NCBI RefSeq assembly: GCF_900114925.1
Contig: NZ_FOUR01000007.1
Location: 124,001-188,000 of the forward strand
Source: Marinobacter pelagius
GTDB taxonomy: Bacteria; Pseudomonadota; Gammaproteobacteria; Pseudomonadales; Oleiphilaceae
DNA length: 64,000 nucleotides
Direction of reading: 5' to 3'
Part shown: positions 9,128-18,081 of the stretch, piece by piece
Layout: every line of letters begins with the position of its first letter
Numbering within the stretch: position 1 is the first letter of the stretch
Translations under genes and position numbers: made by a program
The notes under the pieces: generated by a model
Seen by the model: the letters and a program-made list of their open reading frames with translations, nothing else
What the model was told of the DNA's origin: nothing
The model's database searches: none

Positions 9128-10405
9128 ATGAAACCGGAAACTCTCGCCCTTCACGCAGGCTTCAAGAGCGACCCGACCACCAAGGCGGCCACCACGCCGA
9201 TCTACCAGACCACCTCCTACACCTTCGATGATACCCAGCACGGTGCCGACCTGTTTGACCTGAAGGTTCAGGGCAACATCTATACCCGCATCATGAACCC
9301 CACCAATGCGGTGCTCGAAGAGCGGATGGCAGCCCTGGAAGGCGGTATTGGCGCCCTCGCCGTGGCATCCGGCATGGCGGCAATCACCTACGCCCTGCAA
9401 ACTATCTGCAAGGTAGGCAACAACATCGTCAGCACCAGCCAGCTCTATGGCGGCACCTACAACCTGTTCGCCCACTCCCTGCCCAACCAGGGCATCGAGT
9501 GCAAGATGGTGCCCCACGACGATTTCGAGGCCGTCGAGAATGCCATCGACGACCAGACCCGAGCCCTGTTCTGCGAATCCATCGGCAACCCCGCGGGCAA
9601 CGTGGTGGACATACAGAAGTGGGCCGAGATTGCCCACAAGCATGGTATTCCGCTGATCGTCGACAACACCGTGGCGACCCCGTTCCTGTGCCGTCCGTTC
9701 GAGCACGGCGCAGACATCGTGATCCACTCCCTGACCAAGTACATCGGCGGCCACGGCACCACGGTTGCCGGTGTGGTGGTGGATTCCGGCAAGTTTGACT
9801 GGAAAGCCAGTGCCGACAAGTTCCCCATGATGAACGAACCGGATCCGTCCTATCACGGTGTGGTCTACACCGAAGCACTCGGCGAAGCCGCCTTTATCGG
9901 TCGCTGCCGGGTGGTGCCGCTGCGCAACACCGGATCGGCGCTGTCACCCTTCAACGCTTTCCTGATCATGCAGGGCCTGGAAACACTGGCGCTGCGCATG
10001 GAACGCCACTGCGAGAATGCCGAGAAGGTTGCACAGTTCCTCCAGGACCATCCCGCGGTGGAATGGGTGAACTATGCCGGGCTGGCCAACAGCCCCTACA
10101 AGGCCACCTGTGACAAGATCTGCGGGGGTAAGGCTTCCGGCATCCTTAGCTTCGGCATCAAGGGTGGCCGTGATGCCGGCGCCAAATTCATCGACGCCCT
10201 GGACATGATCCTGCGCCTGGTGAACATCGGCGATGCCAAGTCCCTGGCCTGTCACCCGGCCACCACCACGCACCGCCAGCTGAACCCCGAGGAACTGAAG
10301 AGCGCGGGTGTCAGCGAGGACCTGGTACGCCTGTCCATTGGCATTGAACACGCCGATGACATCATTGCCGACATCACGCAGGCCCTGGAAAAATCCCAGG
10401 CTTGA
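9128..10405 (+). CDS. metY: O-acetylhomoserine sulfhydrylase (aminocarboxypropyltransferase)
   Basis: A PLP enzyme of the Cys/Met metabolism family that makes homocysteine from O-acetylhomoserine and sulfide. The 425-residue length and start ([20 protein letters not shown]) match MetY rather than the shorter MetB/MetC/MetZ. The PLP lysine is Lys204 in [10 protein letters not shown], and the [17 protein letters not shown] block is present. I chose ATG 9128, preceded by AAGGAA; the open frame from 9035 is too long. It is not next to other methionine genes. Confidence 0.93.
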   Translation: MKPETLALHAGFKSDPTTKAATTPIYQTTSYTFDDTQHGADLFDLKVQGNIYTRIMNPTNAVLEERMAALEGGIGALAVASGMAAITYALQTICKVGNNIVSTSQLYGGTYNLFAHSLPNQGIECKMVPHDDFEAVENAIDDQTRALFCESIGNPAGNVVDIQKWAEIAHKHGIPLIVDNTVATPFLCRPFEHGADIVIHSLTKYIGGHGTTVAGVVVDSGKFDWKASADKFPMMNEPDPSYHGVVYTEALGEAAFIGRCRVVPLRNTGSALSPFNAFLIMQGLETLALRMERHCENAEKVAQFLQDHPAVEWVNYAGLANSPYKATCDKICGGKASGILSFGIKGGRDAGAKFIDALDMILRLVNIGDAKSLACHPATTTHRQLNPEELKSAGVSEDLVRLSIGIEHADDIIADITQALEKSQA

Positions 10406-10536
10406 TTTATCTCATCCGGGTACGACCAATGTCGTGCCCGGACACCCCGTGATTGCCCGTACCCGCCTTGTAACTACGCCCTCCTCGCTTTAACCTTTAG
10501 AGTTCTCCATACCTTTCATATGAGAGTCTCCGGTCA

Positions 10537-11586
10537 ATGAGCGAAAGCGCAAAGCCCCGCGTCACCAGTGGTACCAAATTCCGCAGCGAGCATGGATTCT
10601 CCGCCATCAAGGACGGCGTCAAACGCACCGCCTCCGCAAGCACGGAAGAAAAGCCGGTGGAGCGCAAGCCCAAGTGGTTGCGGGCACGCATGCCCGGCGG
10701 CGAGCGTTATGATGCGGTGCGCCGCAATGTCAGTGAACACCGCCTGAGTACCGTGTGCCAGGAGTCCCATTGCCCGAACATCGGCGAGTGCTGGACCAAT
10801 GGCACCGCCACCATCATGGTGATGGGCTCTGTGTGCACCCGTGCCTGCAAGTTCTGCGCGGTGGATACCGGCAATCCCAAAGGCTGGCTGGACCGGGACG
10901 AACCCGAGAACACCGCCAAGTCGGTGGAACTGATGGGGCTGCGTTATATCGTGCTGACCTCCGTCGACCGGGATGACCTGGACGATGGCGGTGCCGCCCA
11001 CTACGCCGCTTGCGTGGCCGCCATCAAGCAGCGCACTCCGGAAGTGGCCGTGGAAGCCCTGACCCCGGATTTCGATGCGGTGATGAGCGACGTGGAAAAG
11101 GTCGTGGATTCCGGGCTGGACGTCTTCGCCCAGAATGTGGAAACCGTCAAGCGCCTGACCAGCCGCGTGCGCGATCCGCGGGCCGGCTATGAGAAAACCC
11201 TGAGCGTGCTGGCCCATGCCAAGAAGCACCGGCCGGATGTACTCACCAAGACCAGCCTGATGCTGGGCCTGGGCGAGACCGAAGAGGAAATCCTCGAGAC
11301 CATGGACGACCTGCGTGCAATCGGGGTCGACATCCTCACCCTGGGCCAGTACCTGCGCCCGACCCCGAACCATCTGCCGGTGGAGCGTTACGTCACCCCC
11401 GAGGAGTTCAACCGCTACCGTGAAATCGGCCTGGAGAAAGGCTTCATGGAAGTGCCTTCCGGCCCGATGGTGCGCTCCAGCTACCGCGCCGACAAGGTGT
11501 TCGACAAGAACAACCTGGGCCTGGCCGTGCCGGACGTCCCCAAGCCGGACAATGCCATGCAGATCCCGGTGAAGGCCGTCGACTGA
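10537..11586 (+). CDS. lipA: lipoyl synthase
   Basis: LipA is a radical-SAM enzyme that inserts two sulfurs into octanoyl groups on the lipoyl domains of 2-oxoacid dehydrogenases. The radical-SAM cluster cysteines are C100, C104 and C107 (CTRACKFC). The auxiliary cluster motif [12 protein letters not shown] lies just before them, and the C-terminal RSSYRAD is conserved. At 349 residues it has an N-terminal extension of about 30 residues over the E. coli enzyme. Its partner lipB is about 25 kb away (36134-36772) rather than adjacent. Confidence 0.96.
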   Translation: MSESAKPRVTSGTKFRSEHGFSAIKDGVKRTASASTEEKPVERKPKWLRARMPGGERYDAVRRNVSEHRLSTVCQESHCPNIGECWTNGTATIMVMGSVCTRACKFCAVDTGNPKGWLDRDEPENTAKSVELMGLRYIVLTSVDRDDLDDGGAAHYAACVAAIKQRTPEVAVEALTPDFDAVMSDVEKVVDSGLDVFAQNVETVKRLTSRVRDPRAGYEKTLSVLAHAKKHRPDVLTKTSLMLGLGETEEEILETMDDLRAIGVDILTLGQYLRPTPNHLPVERYVTPEEFNRYREIGLEKGFMEVPSGPMVRSSYRADKVFDKNNLGLAVPDVPKPDNAMQIPVKAVD

Positions 11587-11601
11587 CAGACGACCTTCCA
11601 T

Positions 11602-11645
11602 AAAAAATCCCCCGTACGGACAGCTCCGGCGGGGGATTTTTTTTA
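11602..11645 (+). terminator. rho-independent terminator after lipA
   Basis: A stem AATCCCCCG/CGGGGGATT with flanking A and T runs (eight T at the end). It lies between convergent lipA and the Spy-like gene and can serve both strands. Confidence 0.9.
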
Positions 11646-11692
11646 TGCCAACTCCGGCCAGGGTGCTCCGTGGCCGGGGTTGTGGGCCCGGA

Positions 11693-12148
11693 TTACTGGC
11701 CCTGCTGCTGTTGCTGCTGCATCATCTGACGCTGCTGTTGCATCTGCTGCTGCATCTGCTGCATGCGCTTGTCCAGCTCGTCACGCTGTTCCTGGGTAAA
11801 CACGCTGTCCACCTTGGCCTGCATGAGCGTGGAAAGCGCGGCGATTTCGCCGGTCAGGTCACCCAGCTCCTCGGCATTTTCACGGATCGCTGCTTCGTCA
11901 TAGTCCGCCTTGATCTCTGCCTGCATCTGCTGCTGGATCTGCTGAGCTTCCTGGCGCAACTGGCCGATCTTGCCCTGCATCTCGTCCAGAATGCCACGGA
12001 TCTCTGTCTGCTGGTCATCGGACAGGCCTACCATCTGCGCCAGCTGATCCACCTGGTCCGGCTGGCCGCCAGCTGCCTGCTGTGCGAAGGACGGGGCGGA
12101 AAAGCTCAGTGCCACAAGGGCGGTTCCCAGGAATTTTACAAGCTTCAT
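11693..12148 (-). CDS. Spy/CpxP-like periplasmic protein with Gln-rich tail
   Basis: A 151-residue protein with a signal peptide (MKLVKFLGTALVALSFSAPSFAQ), then a helical domain with an LTxxQ-like element (VFTQEQRDEL). It ends in a low-complexity Q/M/R tail of about 22 residues. Spy and CpxP are periplasmic chaperones or stress adaptors, and the fold here is predicted to be similar. GGAG precedes ATG 12148; the longer frame to 12208 adds an unlikely leader. The polyglutamine tail is unusual. Relation to the Cpx system is not shown by neighbours. Confidence 0.7.
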   Translation of the reverse strand: MKLVKFLGTALVALSFSAPSFAQQAAGGQPDQVDQLAQMVGLSDDQQTEIRGILDEMQGKIGQLRQEAQQIQQQMQAEIKADYDEAAIRENAEELGDLTGEIAALSTLMQAKVDSVFTQEQRDELDKRMQQMQQQMQQQRQMMQQQQQQGQ

Positions 12149-12390
12149 AAACATCTCCGTTTTGGGGTGGCCACTACCAAAAAAACCACCAACATTCGTT
12201 AATTTCACGGTTCAGGTGGTACACCCTAAAACATCCAGGCCGGGAATTTCATCCCGATGTCCCCCTTTTTTGTACACACATCTCACCCAATCACCCCTGA
12301 ACCCGCCACACACGCGGATTCAATGAAATGTGAAACTTTATCCATTCCCCTTCATAATGGCGCCGACTGAACACTGCCGGAGTATATAAG

Positions 12391-13278
12391 ATGGCGATTA
12401 ACTGGTTTCCCGGGCACATGCACAAGGCCCGCAAGGAGATCAAGAAGGTAATGCCCCAGATGGACCTGATCATCGAGGTTCTGGATGCGCGCATTCCTTT
12501 CAGCAGCGAAAATCCGCTGGTCCCGTCCCTGCGTGGCGATACACCGCTGATCAAGGTTCTGAACAAACGGGACCTGGCGGACCCGGAGATCACCAGGCGC
12601 TGGCAGGCCTGGCTGGAAAAAGAGCGTGGCGTCCGGGCCATTACCCTGACCCACAACCAGCGCGGCGAGGCCCTGGACATCCTCAAGCTTGCCCGGGAGA
12701 TGACCCCGGACCACGACCGCCAGAAGAGCGCACTGAGGGTGATGATCCTGGGTATACCCAATGTCGGCAAATCCACCATCATCAATACCCTGGCCGCCAG
12801 GCCGGTGGCGAAAACCGGCAACGAGCCGGCGGTCACCCGGGCCCAGCAGGCCATCAAACTGCCGGGAAACATCCTGCTATATGACACCCCGGGCTTTCTC
12901 TGGCCGAAGCTATCACCGGAGGCCTGCGGCTACCGCCTCGCCATTACCGGGGCCATTCGCAGTGCCGTACTGGATTTCGAGGATGTTGCCCTGTTCGAGG
13001 CCGATTACCTGCTTGAGGCCTATCCGGAACTCGTTCGGGCCCGCTATGGGCTTGCCGAGTTACCGCCGGACGGCCTCGGCCTGATGGACGCCATTGCCGC
13101 GAAACGACGGTTCTTCGCCCGTGGCGGCATACCGGACCTGCACAAGGTGGCCGAGGTGCTGCTGAACGAGTTCCGTTCCGGCACTCTGGGCCGGATCTCC
13201 CTGGAAACGCCGGAAATGGTTGAGCAGGAAGCCCGGGTTGCTGCCGAAGAGGAGGCTCGCAAGGCAGAGAAAAAATGA
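12391..13278 (+). CDS. ylqF: ribosome biogenesis GTPase YlqF/RbgA family
   Basis: A circularly permuted GTPase of 295 residues: G4 NKRDL comes first, then G1 GIPNVGKST, then G3 DTPG. The N-terminus (MAINWFPGHMHKARKEIK) is the family signature. RbgA in Bacillus acts late in 50S assembly. The C-terminal domain is followed by a charged E/A/R/K tail. It is monocistronic, upstream of fabB. Confidence 0.92.
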   Translation: MAINWFPGHMHKARKEIKKVMPQMDLIIEVLDARIPFSSENPLVPSLRGDTPLIKVLNKRDLADPEITRRWQAWLEKERGVRAITLTHNQRGEALDILKLAREMTPDHDRQKSALRVMILGIPNVGKSTIINTLAARPVAKTGNEPAVTRAQQAIKLPGNILLYDTPGFLWPKLSPEACGYRLAITGAIRSAVLDFEDVALFEADYLLEAYPELVRARYGLAELPPDGLGLMDAIAAKRRFFARGGIPDLHKVAEVLLNEFRSGTLGRISLETPEMVEQEARVAAEEEARKAEKK

Positions 13279-13396
13279 AAACTTCAACTCCCCGTACCAA
13301 GGTCAAATATAACCGGGGAGGCAAAGGGCCTACACTGTCAAATATTGTCAATGTCTTGCTGGCTTGCTGATCGGCAGCCACTGAAGGAGGAAGAGC

Positions 13397-14605
13397 ATGA
13401 GACGCGTCGTCGTCACTGGTATGGGTATCGTTTCCTGTCTGGGGAATTCCCTGGAAGAGGTCCTGGACAGCCTGCAAAACGGCAAGTCCGGCATTCGTTT
13501 CAATGAAACCTACAAGGACAAGGGGTTTCGCAGCCAGGTTTCCGGCTCTATTGACGTAGACACCTCCGTGATCGATCGCAAGGTACGCCGGTTCATGGGC
13601 CCTGCTGCCATGTATGGCTACCTGTCGATGGAGCAGGCCATTGCCCAGGCCGGGCTGAGCGAAGAACAGATCTCCAATGACCGCACCGGCCTGATCGCCG
13701 GGTCCGGCGGAGCTTCCTGCTCCAGCCAGGTGGAAGCCACGGACACCATGCGCGAACGCGGCGTGAAGCGGATCGGGCCCTACATGGTGCCCCGGATCAT
13801 GACCAGCACCGTCTCCGCCTGCCTGGCCACCGCCTACAAGATCCGCGGTGTGAACTATTCCATGTCCTCGGCCTGCGCCACCAGCGCCCATTGCATTGGT
13901 CACGGCATGGAACAGATCCAGTCCGGCAAACAGGACATCATCTTCGCCGGCGGTGGTGAAGAGGAAGACTGGAGCCTCACCATGATGTTTGACGCCATGG
14001 GTGCGCTCTCCACCAAGTATAACGACGCGCCGGAAACCGCTTCGCGCCCGTTCGACAGCGGCCGTGACGGCTTTGTTATCGCCGGTGGCGGCGGCATGGT
14101 GGTGCTCGAGGAATACGAGCATGCGAAGAAACGCGGAGCCAACATCATCGCCGAGCTGACCGGATACGGCGCCACCTCCGACGGCTACGACATGGTTGCC
14201 CCCTCCGGCGAGGGTGCCAAACGCTGTATGGAACAGGCCATGGCCACCATTCGCGGCAAGGTCCAGTACATCAATGCCCACGGCACCAGCACCCCGGTGG
14301 GCGATGTGGCAGAGATGGGCGCGGTGAAGAACACCTTTGGCAGCGATATTCCGGCCATCTCCTCTACCAAATCCCTGTCCGGGCACTCACTCGGTGCTGC
14401 CGGCGTCCAGGAAGCCATCTACTCCCTGCTGATGCTGCAACACGGATTTGCAGCCGGCACCAAGAACCTGCTCGATGCCGATGAAAAGATCCGGGATCTG
14501 CCCATTGTGGGCCCCGAGGCCCGCGATATGGCGCTGGATTGCGTGATGTCGAACAGTTTCGGCTTCGGCGGCACCAACGCTTCCCTGATTTTCGAGAAGA
14601 TCTGA
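13397..14605 (+). CDS. fabB: beta-ketoacyl-ACP synthase I
   Basis: FabB elongates unsaturated (and saturated) acyl-ACP chains. The 402-residue protein carries the active-site cysteine in [10 protein letters not shown] and the catalytic histidines in [11 protein letters not shown] and [11 protein letters not shown]. The start [17 protein letters not shown] is typical, and AAGGAGG precedes it. fabA, often adjacent in pseudomonads, is not next to it in this window. The 118-base upstream gap may hold its promoter. Confidence 0.95.
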   Translation: MRRVVVTGMGIVSCLGNSLEEVLDSLQNGKSGIRFNETYKDKGFRSQVSGSIDVDTSVIDRKVRRFMGPAAMYGYLSMEQAIAQAGLSEEQISNDRTGLIAGSGGASCSSQVEATDTMRERGVKRIGPYMVPRIMTSTVSACLATAYKIRGVNYSMSSACATSAHCIGHGMEQIQSGKQDIIFAGGGEEEDWSLTMMFDAMGALSTKYNDAPETASRPFDSGRDGFVIAGGGGMVVLEEYEHAKKRGANIIAELTGYGATSDGYDMVAPSGEGAKRCMEQAMATIRGKVQYINAHGTSTPVGDVAEMGAVKNTFGSDIPAISSTKSLSGHSLGAAGVQEAIYSLLMLQHGFAAGTKNLLDADEKIRDLPIVGPEARDMALDCVMSNSFGFGGTNASLIFEKI

Positions 14606-14665
14606 CCCACCAGCGGTGGCGGTCAAGAGCCGCCACCGCTGGTAAATTTCTGGCCCGCCATGCGA

Positions 14666-14679
14666 TTGATCATTGGCAA
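14666..14679. promoter_or_regulatory. degenerate FNR/Anr-like box upstream of anr
   Basis: TTGATCATTGGCAA matches the FNR consensus TTGAT-N4-ATCAA in 8 of 10 positions. It lies 42 bases upstream of the perfect box, an even four helical turns. Its TTGATC may also serve as a -35 element. Confidence 0.4.
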
Positions 14680-14707
14680 AGGGCGCTATACGTATTAAGG
14701 TACGAGG

Positions 14708-14721
14708 TTGATATGGATCAA
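14708..14721. promoter_or_regulatory. perfect FNR/Anr box in anr leader
   Basis: TTGATATGGATCAA is an exact match to the consensus TTGAT-N4-ATCAA. It ends 19 bases before the anr ATG and lies downstream of candidate -10 sequences (TATACG, TATTAA at 14687-14698). That position predicts repression by its own product, as known for E. coli fnr. Confidence 0.8.
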
Positions 14722-14740
14722 TTTGGACGGTTCATCCGTT

Positions 14741-15490
14741 ATGGCGCAAGCAATCCCCATTCGTAAGAACTCGCCCCTCAAAGCCTCGTGTCACGAGTGC
14801 AGTCTGAGCAACCTTTGCCTGCCCCTGGCTGTTGAAGAAAACGACCTCGAGCGCCTGGAAGACATCGTCCAACAGGGACGGATCTTCAATCGCGGTGAGC
14901 ACATCTTTGATCAGAGCACCCCATTCCGCTCCTGCTTTGCAGTGAAGAGTGGTTCCATCAAGACCTCCATCATTACCGAAGGTGGCGAGGAACAGGTCAC
15001 AGGCTTCTTTATGCCCGGTGAGCTGGTAGGGCTGGACAGCATGAGCGGAGAGACCTACGCCTGCACGGCGAAGGCCCTGGAGCGAACCAGTGTCTGCGAG
15101 TTCCCGATCGAGAAGCTGGAAGAGCTGACCGGCAAGATGCCGGAGCTGCAGCACCACATGTACCACCTGATGAGCCAGGAGATCCAGAACAGCCATCAAC
15201 TGGCCATGCTGCTGAGCAAGAATACCGCGGAGGAGCGCATCGCCGCCCTGCTGCTGTCCCTTTCCAGCCGCTTCCAGCGCCGCCGGCTGTCGCCGACCAA
15301 TTTCAGTCTGCCGATGGCCAGGAACGACATTGCCAACTTCCTGGGCCTGGCGGTAGAGACCGTCAGCCGCGTGTTCACCCGCTTCCAGAACCAGGGCCTG
15401 ATCCGCGCCCGCGGCCGGGAAGTGGAGCTACTGGACGTGGAAGCCCTGCAGACCGTCACCCGGGAGTTTTCCCGCCAGGGTTGCCAGTAA
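14741..15490 (+). CDS. anr: oxygen-sensing CRP/FNR-family regulator Anr/FNR
   Basis: The 249-residue protein has all four [4Fe-4S] ligands of FNR: C17, C20 and C26 (CHECSLSNLC) and C119 (TSVCEFP). It also has a cNMP-like barrel, a dimer helix and an HTH with ETVSRVF, where E, S and R read the TTGAT half-site. It activates anaerobic genes (denitrification, oxidases) when oxygen is low. I chose ATG 14741; the frame from TTG 14708 would begin inside the FNR box. The ribosome site is weak (GGACGG). Confidence 0.93.
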   Translation: MAQAIPIRKNSPLKASCHECSLSNLCLPLAVEENDLERLEDIVQQGRIFNRGEHIFDQSTPFRSCFAVKSGSIKTSIITEGGEEQVTGFFMPGELVGLDSMSGETYACTAKALERTSVCEFPIEKLEELTGKMPELQHHMYHLMSQEIQNSHQLAMLLSKNTAEERIAALLLSLSSRFQRRRLSPTNFSLPMARNDIANFLGLAVETVSRVFTRFQNQGLIRARGREVELLDVEALQTVTREFSRQGCQ

Positions 15491-15575
15491 GACGGTTAAC
15501 GCAGGGTCAGAAGATTTAAGACGGGGTTAGACGAGTAAGACGGGGTCAGAAGAAAGCTTTCTTCTGACCCCATTT
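15487..15575. repeat. REP-like element with direct repeats and a 30-bp perfect palindrome
   Basis: TAAGACGG occurs three times (15488, 15517, 15536) and GGGTCAGAAG twice (15504, 15543). The last unit is part of a perfect palindrome, GGGGTCAGAAGAAAG at 15542-15556 and its exact reverse complement at 15557-15571, followed by ATTTT. It starts inside the anr stop codon and ends before the convergent reductase gene. It may be a dispersed REP-type repeat that also acts as a terminator; there is no transposase here. Confidence 0.7.
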
Positions 15576-15595
15576 TCATCGACGCTATCTTCAAC

Positions 15596-16471
15596 CTACC
15601 CGGCTGTCTCCGTCGTTTCCTTCCCTTCCCGCTTCTTCAGCATCGCCAACTCCTCCACCAGCCCGGAACGCCAGGGTTGCTGCTTGACGCCAAAGGTGTT
15701 GCGGATCTTGGTACAGATCATCGTGGTGTTCACCGGTTCCAGGTGACCCCAGTCCGGAACCTCATCGACGACCCGTATCCCTTCAGGAATGCCGGGCAGA
15801 CCGGCAATCGCCAGCCCCAGCTCATAGAGATTGATCTCCTCGGCGCCGGCGTACTGATAGGTACCCCATACCTCGGCACCACAGTCCAGCTGCAGGATGA
15901 CCGCGGTCATGACCCGCGCCAGGTCCTTGACGGCAACCGGCTGCCCCCGGCACCGTCCCGGCAGCGACAGGGTCTCGCCGGCGGCCGTGCTGGCCTGCAC
16001 CTTGCGAATGAAGCGGGCCAGACTCCAGCCGGTGCGGAGAATGATGTGCCTCGGCAGCAGTGACCGTAACGCCTGCTCGCACTCCCACTGCCAGTTCCCC
16101 AGCTCGTTCATGGGCTGGCCCGGATTGGAGGTGATGTACCCACTCTGCTTGCGGCCGTCGAAGACATAGCAGGATGACAGCTGGAACAGCGCAATGCCGT
16201 GCTCCCGGGCATACTCGGCCATGGCCACCGGCAACGAGAACGCTGCCTTGTGGGTGTCCTCAGGGTCCCTCTGCGCCACTTCCGGGTCGGCCAACCACAG
16301 GGCGTTGACGATCAGGTCGGTGTCCTCGGGAATCCAGTTATCCAGGGCATTGAGATCGGCACTGGCGGCGTCACTGACCAGCAGCGGACTGATCTGCAGG
16401 TGGGTTTCCCGCAGGCGCTCCAGCAGGACTTTCCCGAGGGGGCCGTAGTCATGGACAACAAGTACGTGCAC
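15596..16471 (-). CDS. RmlD-like NAD(P)-dependent sugar-nucleotide reductase/epimerase family protein
   Basis: A 291-residue Rossmann protein of the extended SDR/RmlD group. The N-terminus MHVLVVHDYGPLGKVLLERL gives the nucleotide-binding strand-helix, although the usual GxxGxxG is weak (DYGPLG). SSCYVFDGRKQSGY contains a Ser/Tyr-type region like RmlD SSDYVFDG. The substrate is unknown. It is not in a sugar cluster, so a housekeeping role is possible. It converges on anr across the palindromic repeat. Confidence 0.75.
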   Translation of the reverse strand: MHVLVVHDYGPLGKVLLERLRETHLQISPLLVSDAASADLNALDNWIPEDTDLIVNALWLADPEVAQRDPEDTHKAAFSLPVAMAEYAREHGIALFQLSSCYVFDGRKQSGYITSNPGQPMNELGNWQWECEQALRSLLPRHIILRTGWSLARFIRKVQASTAAGETLSLPGRCRGQPVAVKDLARVMTAVILQLDCGAEVWGTYQYAGAEEINLYELGLAIAGLPGIPEGIRVVDEVPDWGHLEPVNTTMICTKIRNTFGVKQQPWRSGLVEELAMLKKREGKETTETAG

Positions 16472-16633
16472 GAGGAATCAATGCCTCCAGGTTTTCACTT
16501 GGGTGACGGACGGCCCGAAACGGTAAGGCCAATGGTTTGTTGGCCGGGCCTCTTAGAATAACACTCGGCCTGACACGCCAGCGTCTAATTTCTTTGCTAT
16601 CTCTTTCAAGAGCATACAACAACGGGAAGCCAC

Positions 16634-16990
16634 ATGCTGAAACAACAGAGCCATATTGTCGCGCCGATACCGGACGAACTCCGGACCCGTGCATTGTACA
16701 CCGTGGGTGAACTCCGCGAACGCGGCAAGGCCGATAAAGAAGCAATCGACAAGCTCTACGAGCTGATCGTCGAACTGACCGAGGAAGGCCTGGACTTCTT
16801 CTTCCTGGAACCCCTACGCCGCCTCAAGGCCAGCAGCATGATGCTGGGCATGGCAAAAATGGGCATCAGCAGTATGCTCAAGGGCAGCAAGATGGTGGTC
16901 CACAAGGTGCTGAAAAAGCTCGACGACCGCAGCCTTGCTGCCATCCTCGATTTCATCGAGGAGATCATTCACGAACCGGAAGCAGGCTGA
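16634..16990 (+). CDS. small conserved-looking helical protein, unknown function
   Basis: A 118-residue protein, predicted all-helical and amphipathic, with a Met/Ser-rich middle (ASSMMLGMAKMGISSMLKG) that could lie on or in a membrane. No domain is recognised. Base composition and codon use match the neighbours, and it converges on alr with a 14-base gap, so it looks like a real gene. Confidence 0.65.
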   Translation: MLKQQSHIVAPIPDELRTRALYTVGELRERGKADKEAIDKLYELIVELTEEGLDFFFLEPLRRLKASSMMLGMAKMGISSMLKGSKMVVHKVLKKLDDRSLAAILDFIEEIIHEPEAG

Positions 16991-17004
16991 GCTGCGGCCG
17001 GGCG

Positions 17005-18081
17005 TTACCGGTATTCCCGCGGTACCCGGGCGGTAATACCGGTCATCAGTTCATAGGAGATGGTGCCGGCGCAGGTTGCAACCTCATCCACGCCCACCGT
17101 CTCGCCCCACAACTCCACCCTGTCGCCCGGCCGGGCGTCCGGCGCGTTGGTGAGATCCACCGCCAGCATATCCATCGAGACCCTGCCAATCAGCCGGATG
17201 CGCTGGCCACCCACCGCTGCGGGGGTGTCGGTACCGGCGTGTCGCGGATAACCGTCGCCATAGCCGATGGCCACCATGCCCATGGGCGTGTCCTGTTCGG
17301 CCACCCAGGCGGAGCCATAGCCCACGGCCTCCCCTGCCTTCACAATTCGCGTGCTGATGAGGGGCGCTTCCAGGGTCATCACCGGCTTCAGACCCAGCTC
17401 CGGACCGATCTTGCCGACAGACGGAGAGCCGCCGTAAAGCATGATGCCAGGCCGGCTCCAGTCAAACAGAGGCTGGCCGGGAAGAAAGTGCGCCGCGGAG
17501 TTGCCGACGCTGCGCATCAGCTCCGGCCAGGCTGCGGTGCCCTGAACGAAACACTCGGTCTGCTCGGCCGTCCGGGTACTTGAGGGGTCGTCCGCGCAGG
17601 CAAAATGGGTGACAAACCCCAACAATCGGGGGCGGGCTCCCATGGCGTCGATCGCCGCCATCACATCGGGCAACTCCGCCGGCCGGAAGCCCAGGCGATT
17701 CATGCCACTGTTCACCTTGAGCCAGAAGTCCGGTCGGTCACCGCAACATTCCAGCCACTTCAGTTGGGCCTGGCTGTGCAATACCGGTTCGAACCCGTGC
17801 GCGAGGCAACCTGAGAGGTCCCCTTCTTCATGCACACCCTGCAGCAGAACCACCGGTTGCCGGAGGCCCGCATCACGGATGGCCAGCGCCTCTTCCAGGC
17901 ACGCCACGGCGTACTTGGGCGCCATTTCCGCCAGCGCCAACGCCACTTGCCGTATACCGTGGCCATAGCCATCGGCCTTGACCACGGCCATGGCCCGGGC
18001 GCTTCCGGCCAGTTTCTGCGCCAGGGCAAAATTGTCCCGGAGCGCCTGCAAATCGATTCGGGCGATGGTGCTGCGGGGCAT
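17005..18081 (-). CDS. alr: alanine racemase
   Basis: A PLP enzyme interconverting L- and D-alanine for peptidoglycan. The PLP lysine is in VVKADGYGHG near the N-terminus, and the catalytic tyrosine region is VGYGSAWV. The 358-residue length is normal. The start overlaps the dnaB stop (TGATG), so it is translated from the dnaB message, as in Pseudomonas. From sequence alone it could be called alr or dadX; the dnaB neighbour favours the biosynthetic alr. Confidence 0.94.
   Translation of the reverse strand: MPRSTIARIDLQALRDNFALAQKLAGSARAMAVVKADGYGHGIRQVALALAEMAPKYAVACLEEALAIRDAGLRQPVVLLQGVHEEGDLSGCLAHGFEPVLHSQAQLKWLECCGDRPDFWLKVNSGMNRLGFRPAELPDVMAAIDAMGARPRLLGFVTHFACADDPSSTRTAEQTECFVQGTAAWPELMRSVGNSAAHFLPGQPLFDWSRPGIMLYGGSPSVGKIGPELGLKPVMTLEAPLISTRIVKAGEAVGYGSAWVAEQDTPMGMVAIGYGDGYPRHAGTDTPAAVGGQRIRLIGRVSMDMLAVDLTNAPDARPGDRVELWGETVGVDEVATCAGTISYELMTGITARVPREYR

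Noticed and set aside
17005..18081. dadX (catabolic alanine racemase)
   Set aside because: No dadA neighbour; overlap with dnaB matches the alr position in pseudomonads.
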